Positions 15,876 to 24,697 of a stretch of 64,000 nt of DNA are shown here, piece by piece. A program made the translations under genes and the position numbers. The notes beneath the pieces were generated by a model. That model was not told the DNA's origin. It saw only the letters and a list, made by a program, of their open reading frames with translations, and searched no databases. Every line of letters starts with the position of its first letter. Position 1 is the stretch's first letter. Source of the DNA: Microvirga aerophila (GTDB taxonomy: Bacteria; Pseudomonadota; Alphaproteobacteria; Rhizobiales; Beijerinckiaceae); NCBI RefSeq assembly GCF_003332305.1, contig NZ_QOIO01000010.1:62001-126000 (forward strand), in the 5' to 3' direction.

Positions 15876-17150
15876 ATGAGTGAGACACCGTTCTGCCGCG
15901 ACTGCCTGACCTATGCCGCCTCGCGGTTCTCTGAACGGTGCGCGGCGTGTGGCTCCCCCCGCCTGCTACGGCATAAGGAGCGCGACAGCCTGTCCATCGC
16001 CCACGTGGACTGCGACGCGTTCTTCGCAGCCGTCGAAAAACGCGACAACCCGGACCTTGCCGATAAGCCGGTCATCATCGGCGGTGGCAAGCGGGGTGTG
16101 GTAGCAACCGCCTGCTACGTGGCCCGCACCTATGGGGTGCGCTCGGCCATGCCCATGTTCAAGGCGCTGAAGGCCTGCCCTCATGCGGTGGTGATCCCAC
16201 CCAACATGGAGAAGTACAGGATAGCCGGGCGCGAGGTGCGGCGGCTTATGCTGGAGCTGACGCCTCTGGTCGAGCCGGTCTCCATCGATGAGGCCTTCCT
16301 CGACCTGTCCGGGACGGAGAGGCTGCACCACGGTAGCCCTGCCGTGACGCTGGCTCGGTTCGCCCGCCGGGTCGAGGGCGAGATCGGCATCAGCATTTCG
16401 GTAGGGCTCTCCTACAACAAGTTCCTGGCCAAGATCGCCTCCGACCTGGAGAAGCCGCGGGGCTTTTCCATCATCGGCTGCCAGGAGGCTGCCGAATTCC
16501 TGGCGGACAAGCCCGTTTCCATCATTCCCGGCATCGGCTCCGCCGCGCAGGCGCGACTGTCGAAGGCGGGCGTGACCCTCATCTCCCATCTCAGGGACAC
16601 CTCCTTGAGAACCTTGTTCGAAGCCCTCGGCCGCGATTCGCAACGTTTGTCCAAGCTCGCCTGGGGCGAGGACAGCCGGCCCGTGACGCCGGAACGCGAA
16701 ACGAAAAGCATCTCGGCCGAGACGACCTTCGACACCGACCTGCGGTCCTTCGAGGACCTGGAGCCAATCCTCTGGCGCCTGTCGGAAAAGGTGTCGCGCC
16801 GACTGAAGGTCGCGGGCCTTGCCGGCCAAAGCGTGATCCTGAAGCTGAAGGATCGTGAGTTCGGGCTAACCACCAAGACTCGGTCCGGATTGCCGCCGAC
16901 CCAGCTTGCCATCCGTTTGTTCGAAGCCGCCCGCCAGTTGCTCAAGTCGGCCTGCGATGGCACGCCCTTCCGGCTGATCGGCATTGGAGCGGCGGATCTC
17001 TGCGACGGGGCCGAGGCCGATCGCGGCGACCTGGCGGACCAGACCGTGGTGCGCCAGGCCCATATGGAGGCCGCCATCGACAGAATACGCGACAAATTCG
17101 GCGCGGCCGCCCTGCAGAAAGGTATTTCCCTCCGTAAACCTCAGCGCTGA
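15876..17150 (+). CDS. dinB: DNA polymerase IV (Y family, translesion)
   Basis: The 424-residue protein carries the Y-family catalytic motifs [12 protein letters not shown] near residue 43 and [11 protein letters not shown] near 137, both supplying metal-binding acids, plus [18 protein letters not shown] and a little-finger domain at about 285-400. It begins with an N-terminal extension holding two Cys pairs (CRDC at about 7-10 and CAAC at about 22-25), a probable zinc knuckle seen in some alphaproteobacterial DinB proteins but not in E. coli. I see no obvious beta-clamp peptide at the C-terminus ([10 protein letters not shown]). The 3' end overlaps the convergent eipB by 10 bp. Confidence 0.93.
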   Translation: MSETPFCRDCLTYAASRFSERCAACGSPRLLRHKERDSLSIAHVDCDAFFAAVEKRDNPDLADKPVIIGGGKRGVVATACYVARTYGVRSAMPMFKALKACPHAVVIPPNMEKYRIAGREVRRLMLELTPLVEPVSIDEAFLDLSGTERLHHGSPAVTLARFARRVEGEIGISISVGLSYNKFLAKIASDLEKPRGFSIIGCQEAAEFLADKPVSIIPGIGSAAQARLSKAGVTLISHLRDTSLRTLFEALGRDSQRLSKLAWGEDSRPVTPERETKSISAETTFDTDLRSFEDLEPILWRLSEKVSRRLKVAGLAGQSVILKLKDREFGLTTKTRSGLPPTQLAIRLFEAARQLLKSACDGTPFRLIGIGAADLCDGAEADRGDLADQTVVRQAHMEAAIDRIRDKFGAAALQKGISLRKPQR

Positions 17151-17983
17151 CAGGCGGCCGTTGCAGCAGCGCCCGGAACCTGGAGGCTCTGCAAATCACC
17201 CTTGAGGGCAAAGTCGCCGTAATCCAGCTTCAGCGCCCGGCTGATCCCGTTCTCATAGAGTTCGAAGGAAATGGTGTAGACCGGGGTCCGGTCCCCGTCG
17301 CCCTGCGTGAAGTAGCTGATGGTCACGGGCCACCGGGGAACCTTGGTCAAAGCCTCCTGCCGGGCCGGCTCCTCGAGGTTGTTGCCGGCTCCGGGCTCGA
17401 TCCGCCGCCCGATCAGCGCCAGCGTGTCGTAGATCTTCTTTCCGTCGTCGGACCCGTCATAAACGCGAACCGACAAGGTGTTTTGGCCGCCGCGACCCGC
17501 TTCGATCAGGCGCTTGAGGTGCTCGGTTGGGAAGACCGGCTGCCCTGCCGCAGCAAACGTCGCGTTCCTCGGCTGCTTGAATTGCACATCAAGGTTGCCC
17601 TCCGGGCTGAGCTTGGCGTCGCCGTCGACTCCGTTGCCGGACGCTCCCTGGGATGACGAGGTGGACTTGAAACGCATGGACAGGCCGTCGCCCGTCTCGA
17701 AAGTCGCTGTCCGCGTGTCCATGGTGCGCGACCCGGCTTCCGTGCTGTCAAGAACCGTTACCTGACGATAGGTCAACGTGTAGCCGTCACAGGCATTGCC
17801 GCCGAAGTCCATCGCAATGCGGCCTCTCGCGTTCTCAAGGCTGCTTGAGCCCCCCGCGCGCATAAGGGAGAGGTCATAGACCGCCCGATGGGGCACGAGT
17901 TGCACCCCGGGCTTCGCCGTTTCGGCTGAAGCCGACGCGAGCATGGCAACCGATAGGCCCGACATCAACAGCAAGAAACGCAT
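17141..17983 (-). CDS. eipB: EipB-like periplasmic cell-envelope protein (DUF1849)
   Basis: The 280-residue protein has a signal peptide ([20 protein letters not shown]) and the DUF1849 features of Brucella Eip[12 protein letters not shown] shortly after cleavage, a Cys in NACDGYTL near residue 90 and a second Cys in the last few residues (AACQR), the pair that forms the conserved disulfide in EipB. In Brucella this beta-spiral periplasmic protein supports envelope integrity. I chose ATG 17983 since the signal peptide begins there; the longer frame adds about 30 unlikely residues. It is a single gene, convergent with dinB and divergent from the RidA gene. Confidence 0.88.
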   Translation of the reverse strand: MRFLLLMSGLSVAMLASASAETAKPGVQLVPHRAVYDLSLMRAGGSSSLENARGRIAMDFGGNACDGYTLTYRQVTVLDSTEAGSRTMDTRTATFETGDGLSMRFKSTSSSQGASGNGVDGDAKLSPEGNLDVQFKQPRNATFAAAGQPVFPTEHLKRLIEAGRGGQNTLSVRVYDGSDDGKKIYDTLALIGRRIEPGAGNNLEEPARQEALTKVPRWPVTISYFTQGDGDRTPVYTISFELYENGISRALKLDYGDFALKGDLQSLQVPGAAATAACQR

Positions 17984-18108
17984 ATGTCCTCCAAGGTCCC
18001 CCACCGGACAAAATAGAATCGTCCTGCGGACAGGGCAATGATCCAGCTTGCGTCTCTCTGGCTCATCCGCCACTAAGTTTTTGGATTACCGCTAAGCCGA
18101 GGCTTCCA

Positions 18109-18579
18109 ATGAGCACAGTCGACAACAAACTTCAGGAATTGGGCATCACCCTGCCGACACCCGCAGCGCCCGTGGCGAACTATGTCCCGTTCGTGCGGAC
18201 CGGGAACCTGATCATCATCTCGGGCCAGCTCTGCCTCGGCCTGGACGGCAAGCTCGCGGACGAGCACAAGGGCAAGCTCGGGGCCGAGATAGCGCCGGAA
18301 GTCGGCCAGCAAGCCGCCCGTCTGTGCGCCATCAATCTTCTGGCACAGCTGAAGGCCGCCGTGGGCGACCTGGACAAGGTCGTGCGCTGCGTGCGTCTGG
18401 GCGGCTTCATCAATGCGGTGCCGACCTTTGCGGGTCTTGCTCCCATCATGAATGGCGCGTCGGACCTGATGGTCGAGGCGCTCGGCGACAAGGGCCGCCA
18501 CGCCCGCTCCACCATCGGCGTCGCGGCGTTGCCGCTCGACGCCTGCGTCGAAGTCGAAGGAATGTTCGAAGTCCAATGA
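18109..18579 (+). CDS. RidA family protein (YjgF/YER057c/UK114)
   Basis: The 156-residue protein matches the larger RidA subgroup with ANYVPFVRTGNLIIISGQ near the start and RSTIGVAALPLDACVEVE near the end; the Arg in that motif binds the substrate carboxylate in enamine/imine deaminases of this family. It would be a cytosolic trimer that removes reactive imines such as 2-aminoacrylate, though members with other roles exist. Its stop overlaps the start of the GDPD gene (ATGA), so the two are cotranscribed. Confidence 0.9.
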   Translation: MSTVDNKLQELGITLPTPAAPVANYVPFVRTGNLIIISGQLCLGLDGKLADEHKGKLGAEIAPEVGQQAARLCAINLLAQLKAAVGDLDKVVRCVRLGGFINAVPTFAGLAPIMNGASDLMVEALGDKGRHARSTIGVAALPLDACVEVEGMFEVQ

Positions 18580-19328
18580 GCACACCCAGCTGGCTCGTCG
18601 CGAAGCCCATCGCCCATCGCGGCCTGCATGACAAAGCCAATGGCGTCATCGAAAACACGATCTCGGCCGCGAAAGCCGCCATCGCGCGTGGCTTCCCGAT
18701 CGAGTGCGATCTCCAGCTCACGGCGGATGGGGAAGTCATCGTCTTCCACGATTTCGAGCTCGACCGCCTGACCGGTGACAAGGGTCTCGTGGTCGAGCGC
18801 AAGCTTGCCGACCTGACGGCCATCGATATCACCGGCTCCACGGCAGCGGACAAGATCCCGTCGTTCCGGCAGTTCCTTGACGCCATCGATGGCCAGGTGC
18901 CCCTGGTCATCGAGATCAAGAGCAAGTTCAACGGCGACATGGCGCTCACGAAGCGAGCCTGCGAAATCCTCAAGGACTACCGCGGCCCCTTCGTGATCAA
19001 GTCCTTCGACCCCGAGATCGTAGCGGCTCTTCGCACCCTCGCGCCCGACGTGACGCGCGGGATCATCGGCGAACTGCACTACGCGTCGAAGAACGACAGC
19101 TTCATGAGCCCGGAATTGAAGAACCGTCTCGCGAATCTGCTTCATTTCGAGGAGTCGCAGCCGCAATTCGTCTCGTGGAAGGTGTCCGACGTGCAGTCCG
19201 CCGCACCTTACCTCTGCCGGGTGCTCGGCAACCTGCCCCTCATGACCTGGACCGTGCGCAATCCCGAGGATCGCGCCCTGGCCGAGAAGCATGCGGACCA
19301 GATGGTGTTCGAGGGTTTCCTTCCCTAA
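18576..19328 (+). CDS. Glycerophosphodiester phosphodiesterase (UgpQ-like)
   Basis: The 250-residue protein has the GDPD catalytic elements in order: PIAHRGLHD near residue 10 with the first catalytic His, ENTISA, ECDLQLTADGEVIVFHD with the metal-binding Glu-Asp and second His, VIEIKSKF and MTWTVRNPED. No signal peptide is seen, so it acts in the cytosol, splitting glycerophosphodiesters to glycerol 3-phosphate and an alcohol. ATG 18576 overlaps the RidA stop by 3 bases. The next gene lies 91 bp downstream on the same strand. Confidence 0.92.
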   Translation: MSTPSWLVAKPIAHRGLHDKANGVIENTISAAKAAIARGFPIECDLQLTADGEVIVFHDFELDRLTGDKGLVVERKLADLTAIDITGSTAADKIPSFRQFLDAIDGQVPLVIEIKSKFNGDMALTKRACEILKDYRGPFVIKSFDPEIVAALRTLAPDVTRGIIGELHYASKNDSFMSPELKNRLANLLHFEESQPQFVSWKVSDVQSAAPYLCRVLGNLPLMTWTVRNPEDRALAEKHADQMVFEGFLP

Positions 19329-19419
19329 AGCACGCTCCGCGACCGGACGACCCTGCCTGTTGCCAGGATCTCGCCGAAGCCCTAGCTCTTCTGAGTAACG
19401 GCGAGATCATTTCATCCCA

Positions 19420-20598
19420 GTGGCATTTCAGGTCAAAATTGCTCAAGGCTTGAAGGCGGTCGAGGCTGTCGAGTGGGACGCCTGCGCCTTCCCGGGCTGT
19501 GGTTCGAACAGCGACGATCCGCAGAATCCGTTCGTCTCCCATGCTTTCCTGTCCGCCCTCGAAGAATCCGGCTGCGTGGGTGCGAAGACCGGATGGGCTC
19601 CCGTGCATGTGCTGGTGGAGGACGAGGCCGACCGTCTGATCGCGGCGGCGCCCTGCTATCTCAAGTCCCACTCCATGGGTGAGTATGTGTTCGACCATGC
19701 TTGGGCGGATGCCTATTCCCGCGCCGGCGGACGATACTACCCCAAGCTCCAGCTCGCAGTGCCTTTCACGCCGGTCACGGGCCCTCGCCTCCTCGTCAGG
19801 CCAGGGTTGCAGGCCGAGGATGTCCGGGCGCATCTGGTGGCGGGCCTGCGGACTTTGCGGGACCAGACGAATGCCTCTTCCATCCACGCGACCTTTCTTC
19901 AGGACGCGGACACCGAGACATTGGCCTCGATGGGGTTCCTCCGGCGCGACGACCAGCAATTCCATTGGTTCAATGACGCCTACGGGACCTTCGAGGATTT
20001 CCTTGCTGCGCTCGCATCCCGCAAGCGTAAAGCAATCCGGCGAGAACGCCGGGATGCGCTGCAGAACGGCATTTCAGTCGAGTGGGTCACGGGTCCCGAG
20101 ATCACTGAAGCCCATTGGGACGCGTTCTTCGCCTTTTACATGGATACCGGCTCGCGCAAGTGGGGCCGCCCCTATCTCAACCGCGCCTTCTTCTCTCTGA
20201 TTGGGGAGCGAATGGCGGACAGGGTTCTCCTCGTCATGGCCAAGCGCTCCGGGCGCTACATCGCCGGGGCCATCAACTTCATCGGCGACAAGCGGCTTTA
20301 TGGCCGCAACTGGGGTTGTATCGAGGATCATCCCTTCCTGCATTTCGAGGTCTGCTATTATCAGGCCATAGAATTTGCCATCGCCAAGGGGCTCGACCGG
20401 GTTGAAGCGGGCGCGCAAGGGGAGCACAAGCTCGCGCGGGGGTACCGGCCGGTCATCACGTCGTCGGCGCACGACATTGCCGATCCGTCCCTGCGCCGGG
20501 CGGTTCAATCCTATCTGGAACAGGAGCGGCTTTACGTGGCTGAGGCTGCGGAGGAGCTGTCCTCGGCCACTCCGTTCCGTCACACGGATGAAGACTAG
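19420..20598 (+). CDS. FemAB-like GNAT acyltransferase (DUF482, peptidogalycan biosynthesis family)
   Basis: The 392-residue protein matches the DUF482/FemAB-like family: NPFVSHAFLSALEESG near residue 36, FDHAWADAYSRAGGRYYPKL near 91, SSIHATFL, FLAALASRKRKAIRRERR near 195 and LYGRNWGC near 290. It starts at GTG 19420, and no nearby ATG suits the conserved N-terminus. Members are often named peptidogalycan biosynthesis proteins on weak evidence; the fold is a tandem GNAT that probably moves an acyl or aminoacyl group. The substrate is unknown. It follows GDPD and may share its transcript. Confidence 0.83.
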   Translation: MAFQVKIAQGLKAVEAVEWDACAFPGCGSNSDDPQNPFVSHAFLSALEESGCVGAKTGWAPVHVLVEDEADRLIAAAPCYLKSHSMGEYVFDHAWADAYSRAGGRYYPKLQLAVPFTPVTGPRLLVRPGLQAEDVRAHLVAGLRTLRDQTNASSIHATFLQDADTETLASMGFLRRDDQQFHWFNDAYGTFEDFLAALASRKRKAIRRERRDALQNGISVEWVTGPEITEAHWDAFFAFYMDTGSRKWGRPYLNRAFFSLIGERMADRVLLVMAKRSGRYIAGAINFIGDKRLYGRNWGCIEDHPFLHFEVCYYQAIEFAIAKGLDRVEAGAQGEHKLARGYRPVITSSAHDIADPSLRRAVQSYLEQERLYVAEAAEELSSATPFRHTDED

Positions 20599-20626
20599 CC
20601 CTGCAAGTGGATGCGGCCTCCAGCAT

Positions 20627-21409
20627 TCAGGTGGAGCGTACGGAAGCCCTCGTGGGACCGTTGGCCCGACCCTTCCGAACACCCTTGGCTCCAGCCGGGA
20701 TTGCCGGATCCGGAACGCGCTTGGACGGTGACGCCCTCACCCATTCCAACTCCCGCGCCAAGGCATGCTCCACGCATCCTTGAATGTGATCGACCAATAC
20801 CTTCTGAGCGGTGGAGAAATCCCGAGCCAGGGCGCTTTCGAGCAGTTTTTGATGCTGATCCGCTGCGATTTCACCGCGGAAGATCACTGCGACCATCTGA
20901 TATCGGAGATACTTGTCGTAGATGGCCGCGTGAGTGTCGAGCAGGACCTTGGAGCCGCAGGCTGAGATCAGAGCGTGATGAAACTGCCAGTCGCAACGTT
21001 TCCAGATTTCAGGCTCTGAGCGGTCGCCGGCGATCATCCGCTTTTCCATGACAGAGAGCTTGTGGTGGGCGGCCACGACCCTCCCCTCCCAATCCAGGTC
21101 ACCCTTCTGGAACGACTGCTCCAGGGCATGGCATTCCAGGAGCTGGCGCATTGCCGCCACTTCCCGGAAGTCCACCGCCGAGACCGGCGCCACCTCGAAT
21201 CCCCGCTGACCCTCGGCAACAATCAGCCCCTCCGAACAAAGGCTATTGAGCAGCTCCCGCAGAGTGCTGATGCTCACGCCATAGGTCTCGCTGACCCGGT
21301 CAAGCTTGAGCTTCTCTCCGGGGCTAAGGCGACCGAATACGATATCCGAACGGATCCGCCGATAGGCGGCCTCGCCGACGGTTTCATTCTCGTATGGGTC
21401 CGCCAGCAT
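20627..21409 (-). CDS. GntR family transcriptional regulator (FCD/FadR subfamily)
   Basis: The 260-residue protein has an N-terminal winged helix (about 10-75: GEAAYRRIRSDIVFGRLSPGEKL and YGVSISTLRELLNSLCSEGL) and an all-helical FCD ligand-binding domain with the metal-site pattern KRCDWQFHHALI. Such regulators control catabolic genes in response to organic acids. It is divergent from the TRAP binding protein and dehydroquinase genes, which are its probable targets. The C-terminal tail of about 30 residues is basic and looks disordered. Confidence 0.88.
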   Translation of the reverse strand: MLADPYENETVGEAAYRRIRSDIVFGRLSPGEKLKLDRVSETYGVSISTLRELLNSLCSEGLIVAEGQRGFEVAPVSAVDFREVAAMRQLLECHALEQSFQKGDLDWEGRVVAAHHKLSVMEKRMIAGDRSEPEIWKRCDWQFHHALISACGSKVLLDTHAAIYDKYLRYQMVAVIFRGEIAADQHQKLLESALARDFSTAQKVLVDHIQGCVEHALARELEWVRASPSKRVPDPAIPAGAKGVRKGRANGPTRASVRST

Positions 21410-21641
21410 GGCACGCTCCGTGAATCTTTATGGCGTGCGGCAGAAATCGCACGAGCGGCAGGCAACTTCAACCGACCGGACGCCAGCTTCGCATAATAGG
21501 CGCATCAACCTATATTTTAAAAAATATCTGAGAAAATCAGTTTGACCATATTTATTGGTGAAACTAGGGTCTTGTTGAACAGCACGCCAAGAGACGCCGA
21601 GTAAGGCGCAAGGCCCGCTAGACCTCCAGGGAGAGAACCAC
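21410..21641. promoter_or_regulatory. AT-rich divergent promoter region between gntR and the TRAP binding-protein gene
   Basis: This 232-bp interval is clearly AT-richer than its surroundings, especially 21508-21560, with a near-palindrome TATATTTTAAAAAATAT at 21511-21527. It must contain both divergent promoters and probably the GntR operator. I could not identify a specific operator half-site with confidence. Confidence 0.4.
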
Positions 21642-22664
21642 GTGACGATTCGCAGAACCTTCATCGCCACTGCCGCCGTGATCGGCTTTGTCGCCGCAAC
21701 TGCGCCGAGCTGGGCTCAGGACATCCAAGAGCGGACAATCCGCTGGGGCCACCTGAACAACACCGACCATCCCGTCAGCAAGGGCGTTCAGAAATTTACC
21801 GAGATCGTCGCGGCCAAGAGCGGCGGCAAGCTCAAGATCAAGGAATTCCCGGCCAATCAGCTCGGCACCGAGCAACAGCAGCAATCGGCTCTGCGGGGCG
21901 GAACGCAGGAGATGCAGTCTCCGGCGACCACGTCCCTGGTCGGCATCGTGAAGGATTTCGGCTTGGTCGATTTCCCGTTCATCGTCAGCACGCCTCAACA
22001 GGCAGACGCCCTGCTCGATGGACCGCTCGGCACGGCTTTGCTCGCAAAGCTTCCCGAGAAGGACCTGGTCGGGCTCGGTTACTGGGATCTCGGCTTTCGG
22101 AACGTGACCAACAGCAAGAGACCGATCACCAAGGGCGAGGATCTCAGCGGAATCAAGATCCGCGTTATCCCGAATCCCGTCTATCTTGAGACCTTCAAAA
22201 CCTTCGGAGCCAACCCGGTCCCGTTAAGCTTCAGCGAACTTTATACGGCCCTTGAGACCCGCGCCGTCGATGGGCAAGAGAACCCCTTCTCGGTGATCCT
22301 CTCGAACAAGTTCAACGAGGTTCAGAAGTATCTGAGCGTCACGAACCACACCTACAGCACCAACATCATCCTGGTGAGCAAGAAGTTCTGGGACAAGCTC
22401 TCCCCAACGGAGCAGAAGATCCTCCAAGAGGCCGCCATCGAGGCACGAGACTATCAGCGCAAGCTCAGCCGGGAGCAGGCCCAGCAGGCCGTCGCGGACC
22501 TTCGTGCGAAGGGGATGCAGGTCAACGAAATCCCGCAGGCGGAGCTCGCCCGCATGCGAGAGCAGACGAAACCCATCGCCGAGCGATTCTCCGCCGAGTA
22601 CGACCCGGCCCTCGTGAAGCTGTTCAACTCCGAGCTGGACCGAGTCCACGCATTGAACAACTAG
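21642..22664 (+). CDS. TRAP transporter periplasmic solute-binding protein (DctP family)
   Basis: The 340-residue protein has a signal peptide ([23 protein letters not shown]) and the DctP pattern: [16 protein letters not shown] after cleavage, [26 protein letters not shown] with the carboxylate-binding Arg near residue 177, and [13 protein letters not shown]. It starts at GTG 21642 behind a GGGAGAG ribosome site. TRAP binding proteins bring organic acids to a DctQM membrane pair, but no such genes lie here, so this one is an orphan or works with a remote permease. The dehydroquinase gene downstream suggests a quinate or shikimate-type ligand (inference). Confidence 0.9.
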   Translation: MTIRRTFIATAAVIGFVAATAPSWAQDIQERTIRWGHLNNTDHPVSKGVQKFTEIVAAKSGGKLKIKEFPANQLGTEQQQQSALRGGTQEMQSPATTSLVGIVKDFGLVDFPFIVSTPQQADALLDGPLGTALLAKLPEKDLVGLGYWDLGFRNVTNSKRPITKGEDLSGIKIRVIPNPVYLETFKTFGANPVPLSFSELYTALETRAVDGQENPFSVILSNKFNEVQKYLSVTNHTYSTNIILVSKKFWDKLSPTEQKILQEAAIEARDYQRKLSREQAQQAVADLRAKGMQVNEIPQAELARMREQTKPIAERFSAEYDPALVKLFNSELDRVHALNN

Positions 22665-22705
22665 GCATCGGTTCAGGCAAAGCCCTCACGACATGGCTTT
22701 CCGGG

Positions 22706-22730
22706 CGGTCGCGGACCTGCATCGCGACCG
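22706..22730 (+). other. Intergenic hairpin between the TRAP binding-protein and dehydroquinase genes
   Basis: CGGTCGCG at 22706-22713 pairs exactly with CGCGACCG at 22723-22730 around a 9-base loop. It lies between two co-directional genes, without a T-tract, and may stabilise the upstream mRNA or lower read-through. Confidence 0.45.
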
Positions 22731-22759
22731 TGCCCGATCGTCCTTTGGAGAACCCGCAC

Positions 22760-23227
22760 GTGACGACATCCATCGCAGTCCTGAACGGACCATCGTTGAA
22801 CCTACTAGGTGAGCGCGAGCCCCATATTTACGGCACGACCACGCTCGCCGACATCGAACAGATGTGCCGCGAGTGCGCGAGGGCTCAAGGATTGGATCTG
22901 CTGTTCTTCAGGCAGTCGAACCACGAAGGACAGATTATCGACTGGATTCAGGAAGCTCGCGGCAAGGCCGCAGGCCTCATCATCAATCCGGCGGGATTCA
23001 CCTCGACGTCGATCGCCATCCTGGACTCGCTCAAGACGTTCAGCGGTCCAATCATCGAGGTGCATCTGAGCAACATCCACCAGCGGGAAAGCTACCGGCA
23101 CCACTCCTACATTTCCTATGCGGCCACCGGGGTGATCATGGGCCTCGGGGCCCAGGGCTACGTTCGGGCGATCGACGCGCTGGCGACGATGCTGCTTCCG
23201 GCGAAAATCCCTGAGCTGGCCGAATAG
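22760..23227 (+). CDS. aroQ: Type II 3-dehydroquinate dehydratase-like protein with an altered active-site His
   Basis: The 155-residue protein fits the type II dehydroquinase fold: [14 protein letters not shown], Arg19 and Tyr24 in EREPHIYG, Asn76 in [10 protein letters not shown], His102 in EVHLSNIH and the Arg of [11 protein letters not shown]. The family normally has a His in the (T/Y)H(T/Y)S part of the loop after Asn76; here the residue is Ser82. Start GTG 22760 is preceded by GGAG at a good distance; another GTG at 22730 is less likely. The enzyme would act in the shikimate pathway or in quinate breakdown; the link to a TRAP binding protein and GntR favours the catabolic role (inference). 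Confidence 0.85.
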   Translation: MTTSIAVLNGPSLNLLGEREPHIYGTTTLADIEQMCRECARAQGLDLLFFRQSNHEGQIIDWIQEARGKAAGLIINPAGFTSTSIAILDSLKTFSGPIIEVHLSNIHQRESYRHHSYISYAATGVIMGLGAQGYVRAIDALATMLLPAKIPELAE

Positions 23228-23238
23228 ACGGCGAGCAT

Positions 23239-23255
23239 AGGCGGGCGTCCCGCCT
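23239..23255. terminator. Short hairpin between convergent genes
   Basis: AGGCGGG (23239-23245) pairs with CCCGCCT (23249-23255) around CGT. It lies between the dehydroquinase stop and the end of the convergent SRPBCC gene, so it could end transcription both ways. No T-tract is present. Confidence 0.5.
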
Positions 23256-23274
23256 CACGAGCCTTCGCTCGGGG

Positions 23275-23814
23275 TCAGGCTCTTGGAAAGCGCCTTTCAT
23301 ACTCGCTCTCGAGCCGCCCAAAGGTCGACCAGAAGGGTGGCGGCGCTTCATCATTGAGAAGCGTGGCGAGAATGTCGAGGTGGGTATGCCATCCGCCTGA
23401 GATGCTGAGCATCACAGCCCTGCCGGAAAGGCGTCGGTGGGTCAGGACAAGCAAAACCTTGTCTCCGTCCGGGGCTAGCTCGTAGGTCACCTCGGATGCC
23501 GCACCGTCCGTCCCACCCCAGGTGTGGCTGAGCAGTCGTGGCGGTTCGCATCGCGTAATCACGGCCGCGAAGCCGACGCCGTCCTCGTGCTGCTTGTACT
23601 TGTCCGGAATGGACTCAGGTATCGGCGACACAGTGGAATTCCGGAAGGTCAGCTCGACTCCACCTCCCATGCGTAACTCCATCGGGCCCGCCGCAAGCCA
23701 TTTCGCCCGCTTGTCGGATTCCGTGATAAAGGCCCAGACCCGTTCGATGGGGCCTGGAAGCAAACGTTCGAAGCGCACCGTATCAGCCGCGCTGACGACG
23801 CCGTACTTGTCCAT
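23275..23814 (-). CDS. SRPBCC/AHSA1 domain protein
   Basis: The 179-residue protein is an Aha1-C/START-like hydrophobic-cavity protein: FERLLPGPIERVWAFITESD near residue 15, KRAKWLAAGPMELRMGGGVE, PPRLLSHTWGG near 91 and GGWHTHLDILATLL near 141. No signal peptide is seen. The pairing with an ArsR-like regulator 170 bp upstream on the same strand is the standard ArsR-AHSA1 arrangement found in many bacteria. Function and ligand are unknown. Confidence 0.85.
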   Translation of the reverse strand: MDKYGVVSAADTVRFERLLPGPIERVWAFITESDKRAKWLAAGPMELRMGGGVELTFRNSTVSPIPESIPDKYKQHEDGVGFAAVITRCEPPRLLSHTWGGTDGAASEVTYELAPDGDKVLLVLTHRRLSGRAVMLSISGGWHTHLDILATLLNDEAPPPFWSTFGRLESEYERRFPRA

Positions 23815-23984
23815 CGTATTCTCCTATGCTGGTCGTTCGACTTTGGGGACCAAGGGCGACTTGCGCGCCGGCTTCACGGATCGCTGTCTCGGGACTTGCG
23901 AGGATCATGCTCCAGCCTGCTCCGGTGCGATCGGCATATTCGGGCTCCGGCGGCTGACGCAGGCCGTGATTGGCGGCTCCTGGT

Positions 23985-24326
23985 TCATGGCTGCTCCTTA
24001 TCCGTATCGGCGTTCAGTTCACGCTCCAGGGCATCGAGTCTCTCGGTCCAGAACCGCTCATAGAACCTCAGCCACTCGTCCGCTGCCGAAAGCGGAGCGG
24101 GATCGAGGCTGCACATGTGGGTCCGTCCCCTGACGGTGCGCCGAATAAGACCCGCGTTTTCGAGGAATCGCACATGCTTTGAGGCTCCCGCGAATGACAT
24201 TTCGAACGGAGACGCCAGGGCCCCGATGCTTTGCTCCCCGGACGCGAGGCGACGCAGCATCTCGCGTCTGGTCGGATCGGCCAAGGCTTGGAATATCAGA
24301 TCGAGTTGATCGCTTTGTTGAACCAT
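23985..24326 (-). CDS. ArsR family winged-helix transcriptional regulator
   Basis: The 113-residue protein starts with LIFQALADPTRREMLRRL, followed by the recognition region SFAGASKHVRFLENAGLI and the beta-wing RRTVRGRTHMCSL. There is no CxC metal site of the ArsR/SmtB type, so it is probably one of the non-metal members that accompany SRPBCC proteins. It likely controls itself and the AHSA1 gene downstream. The upstream bases 24327-24382 are AT-rich and probably contain its promoter. Confidence 0.9.
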   Translation of the reverse strand: MVQQSDQLDLIFQALADPTRREMLRRLASGEQSIGALASPFEMSFAGASKHVRFLENAGLIRRTVRGRTHMCSLDPAPLSAADEWLRFYERFWTERLDALERELNADTDKEQP

Positions 24327-24382
24327 AAGGTTTAATATACTGGTCCTGGAATTTTATTCAACCATTTGGTTTAGTTTTTACG

Positions 24383-24418
24383 CAAAAAATTGCCCCGCCT
24401 TCTCGAAGAAGACGGGGC
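24383..24418 (-). terminator. Rho-independent terminator of the clpS-clpA-small protein transcript
   Basis: Read on the minus strand, a 12-bp stem with a 3-base loop (24392-24418, one G-T pair) is followed directly by AATTTTTTG. It is a textbook intrinsic terminator and lies 34 bp after the stop of the small membrane protein gene. Confidence 0.9.
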
Positions 24419-24451
24419 ATCTCTGTAATTTAGGCTTTCGGAAGGCTGGCC

Positions 24452-24697
24452 CTAGAGGTTGATGCTCCTGATTCCGTCGATGATCGCGCTTGGGGACGTG
24501 CCCAATCCATCGAGAGTGACCATGACAAGCCAGTAGCCGCCGAACAGGATGATAGGAACGAGGATCCATCCCAGGATTTCCTCGAACCACACCCGCCTGC
24601 GGCGGCGGCGGTAGCGCTTCTCACGCCAGGAGATCTTCGCCGGGGCGGAGGCTGCGGGTGCAGCCTCCAGACGGCCTTCTTCAAGCTCAGTCGTCAT
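24452..24697 (-). CDS. Small single-span membrane protein coupled to clpA, unknown function
   Basis: The 81-residue protein has an acidic/Ala-rich N-terminus, a basic cluster (KRYRRRRRRVWFEE near residues 28-41), one strong membrane helix (ILGWILVPIILFGGYWLVMV near 41-60) and a short C-terminal tail. The basic cluster predicts the N-terminus in the cytoplasm. Its ATG overlaps the clpA stop as ATGA, and an intrinsic terminator follows its stop, so it belongs to the same transcript as clpA. I recognise no family. A link to the Clp machine at the membrane is suggested only by this coupling. Confidence 0.65.
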   Translation of the reverse strand: MTTELEEGRLEAAPAASAPAKISWREKRYRRRRRRVWFEEILGWILVPIILFGGYWLVMVTLDGLGTSPSAIIDGIRSINL

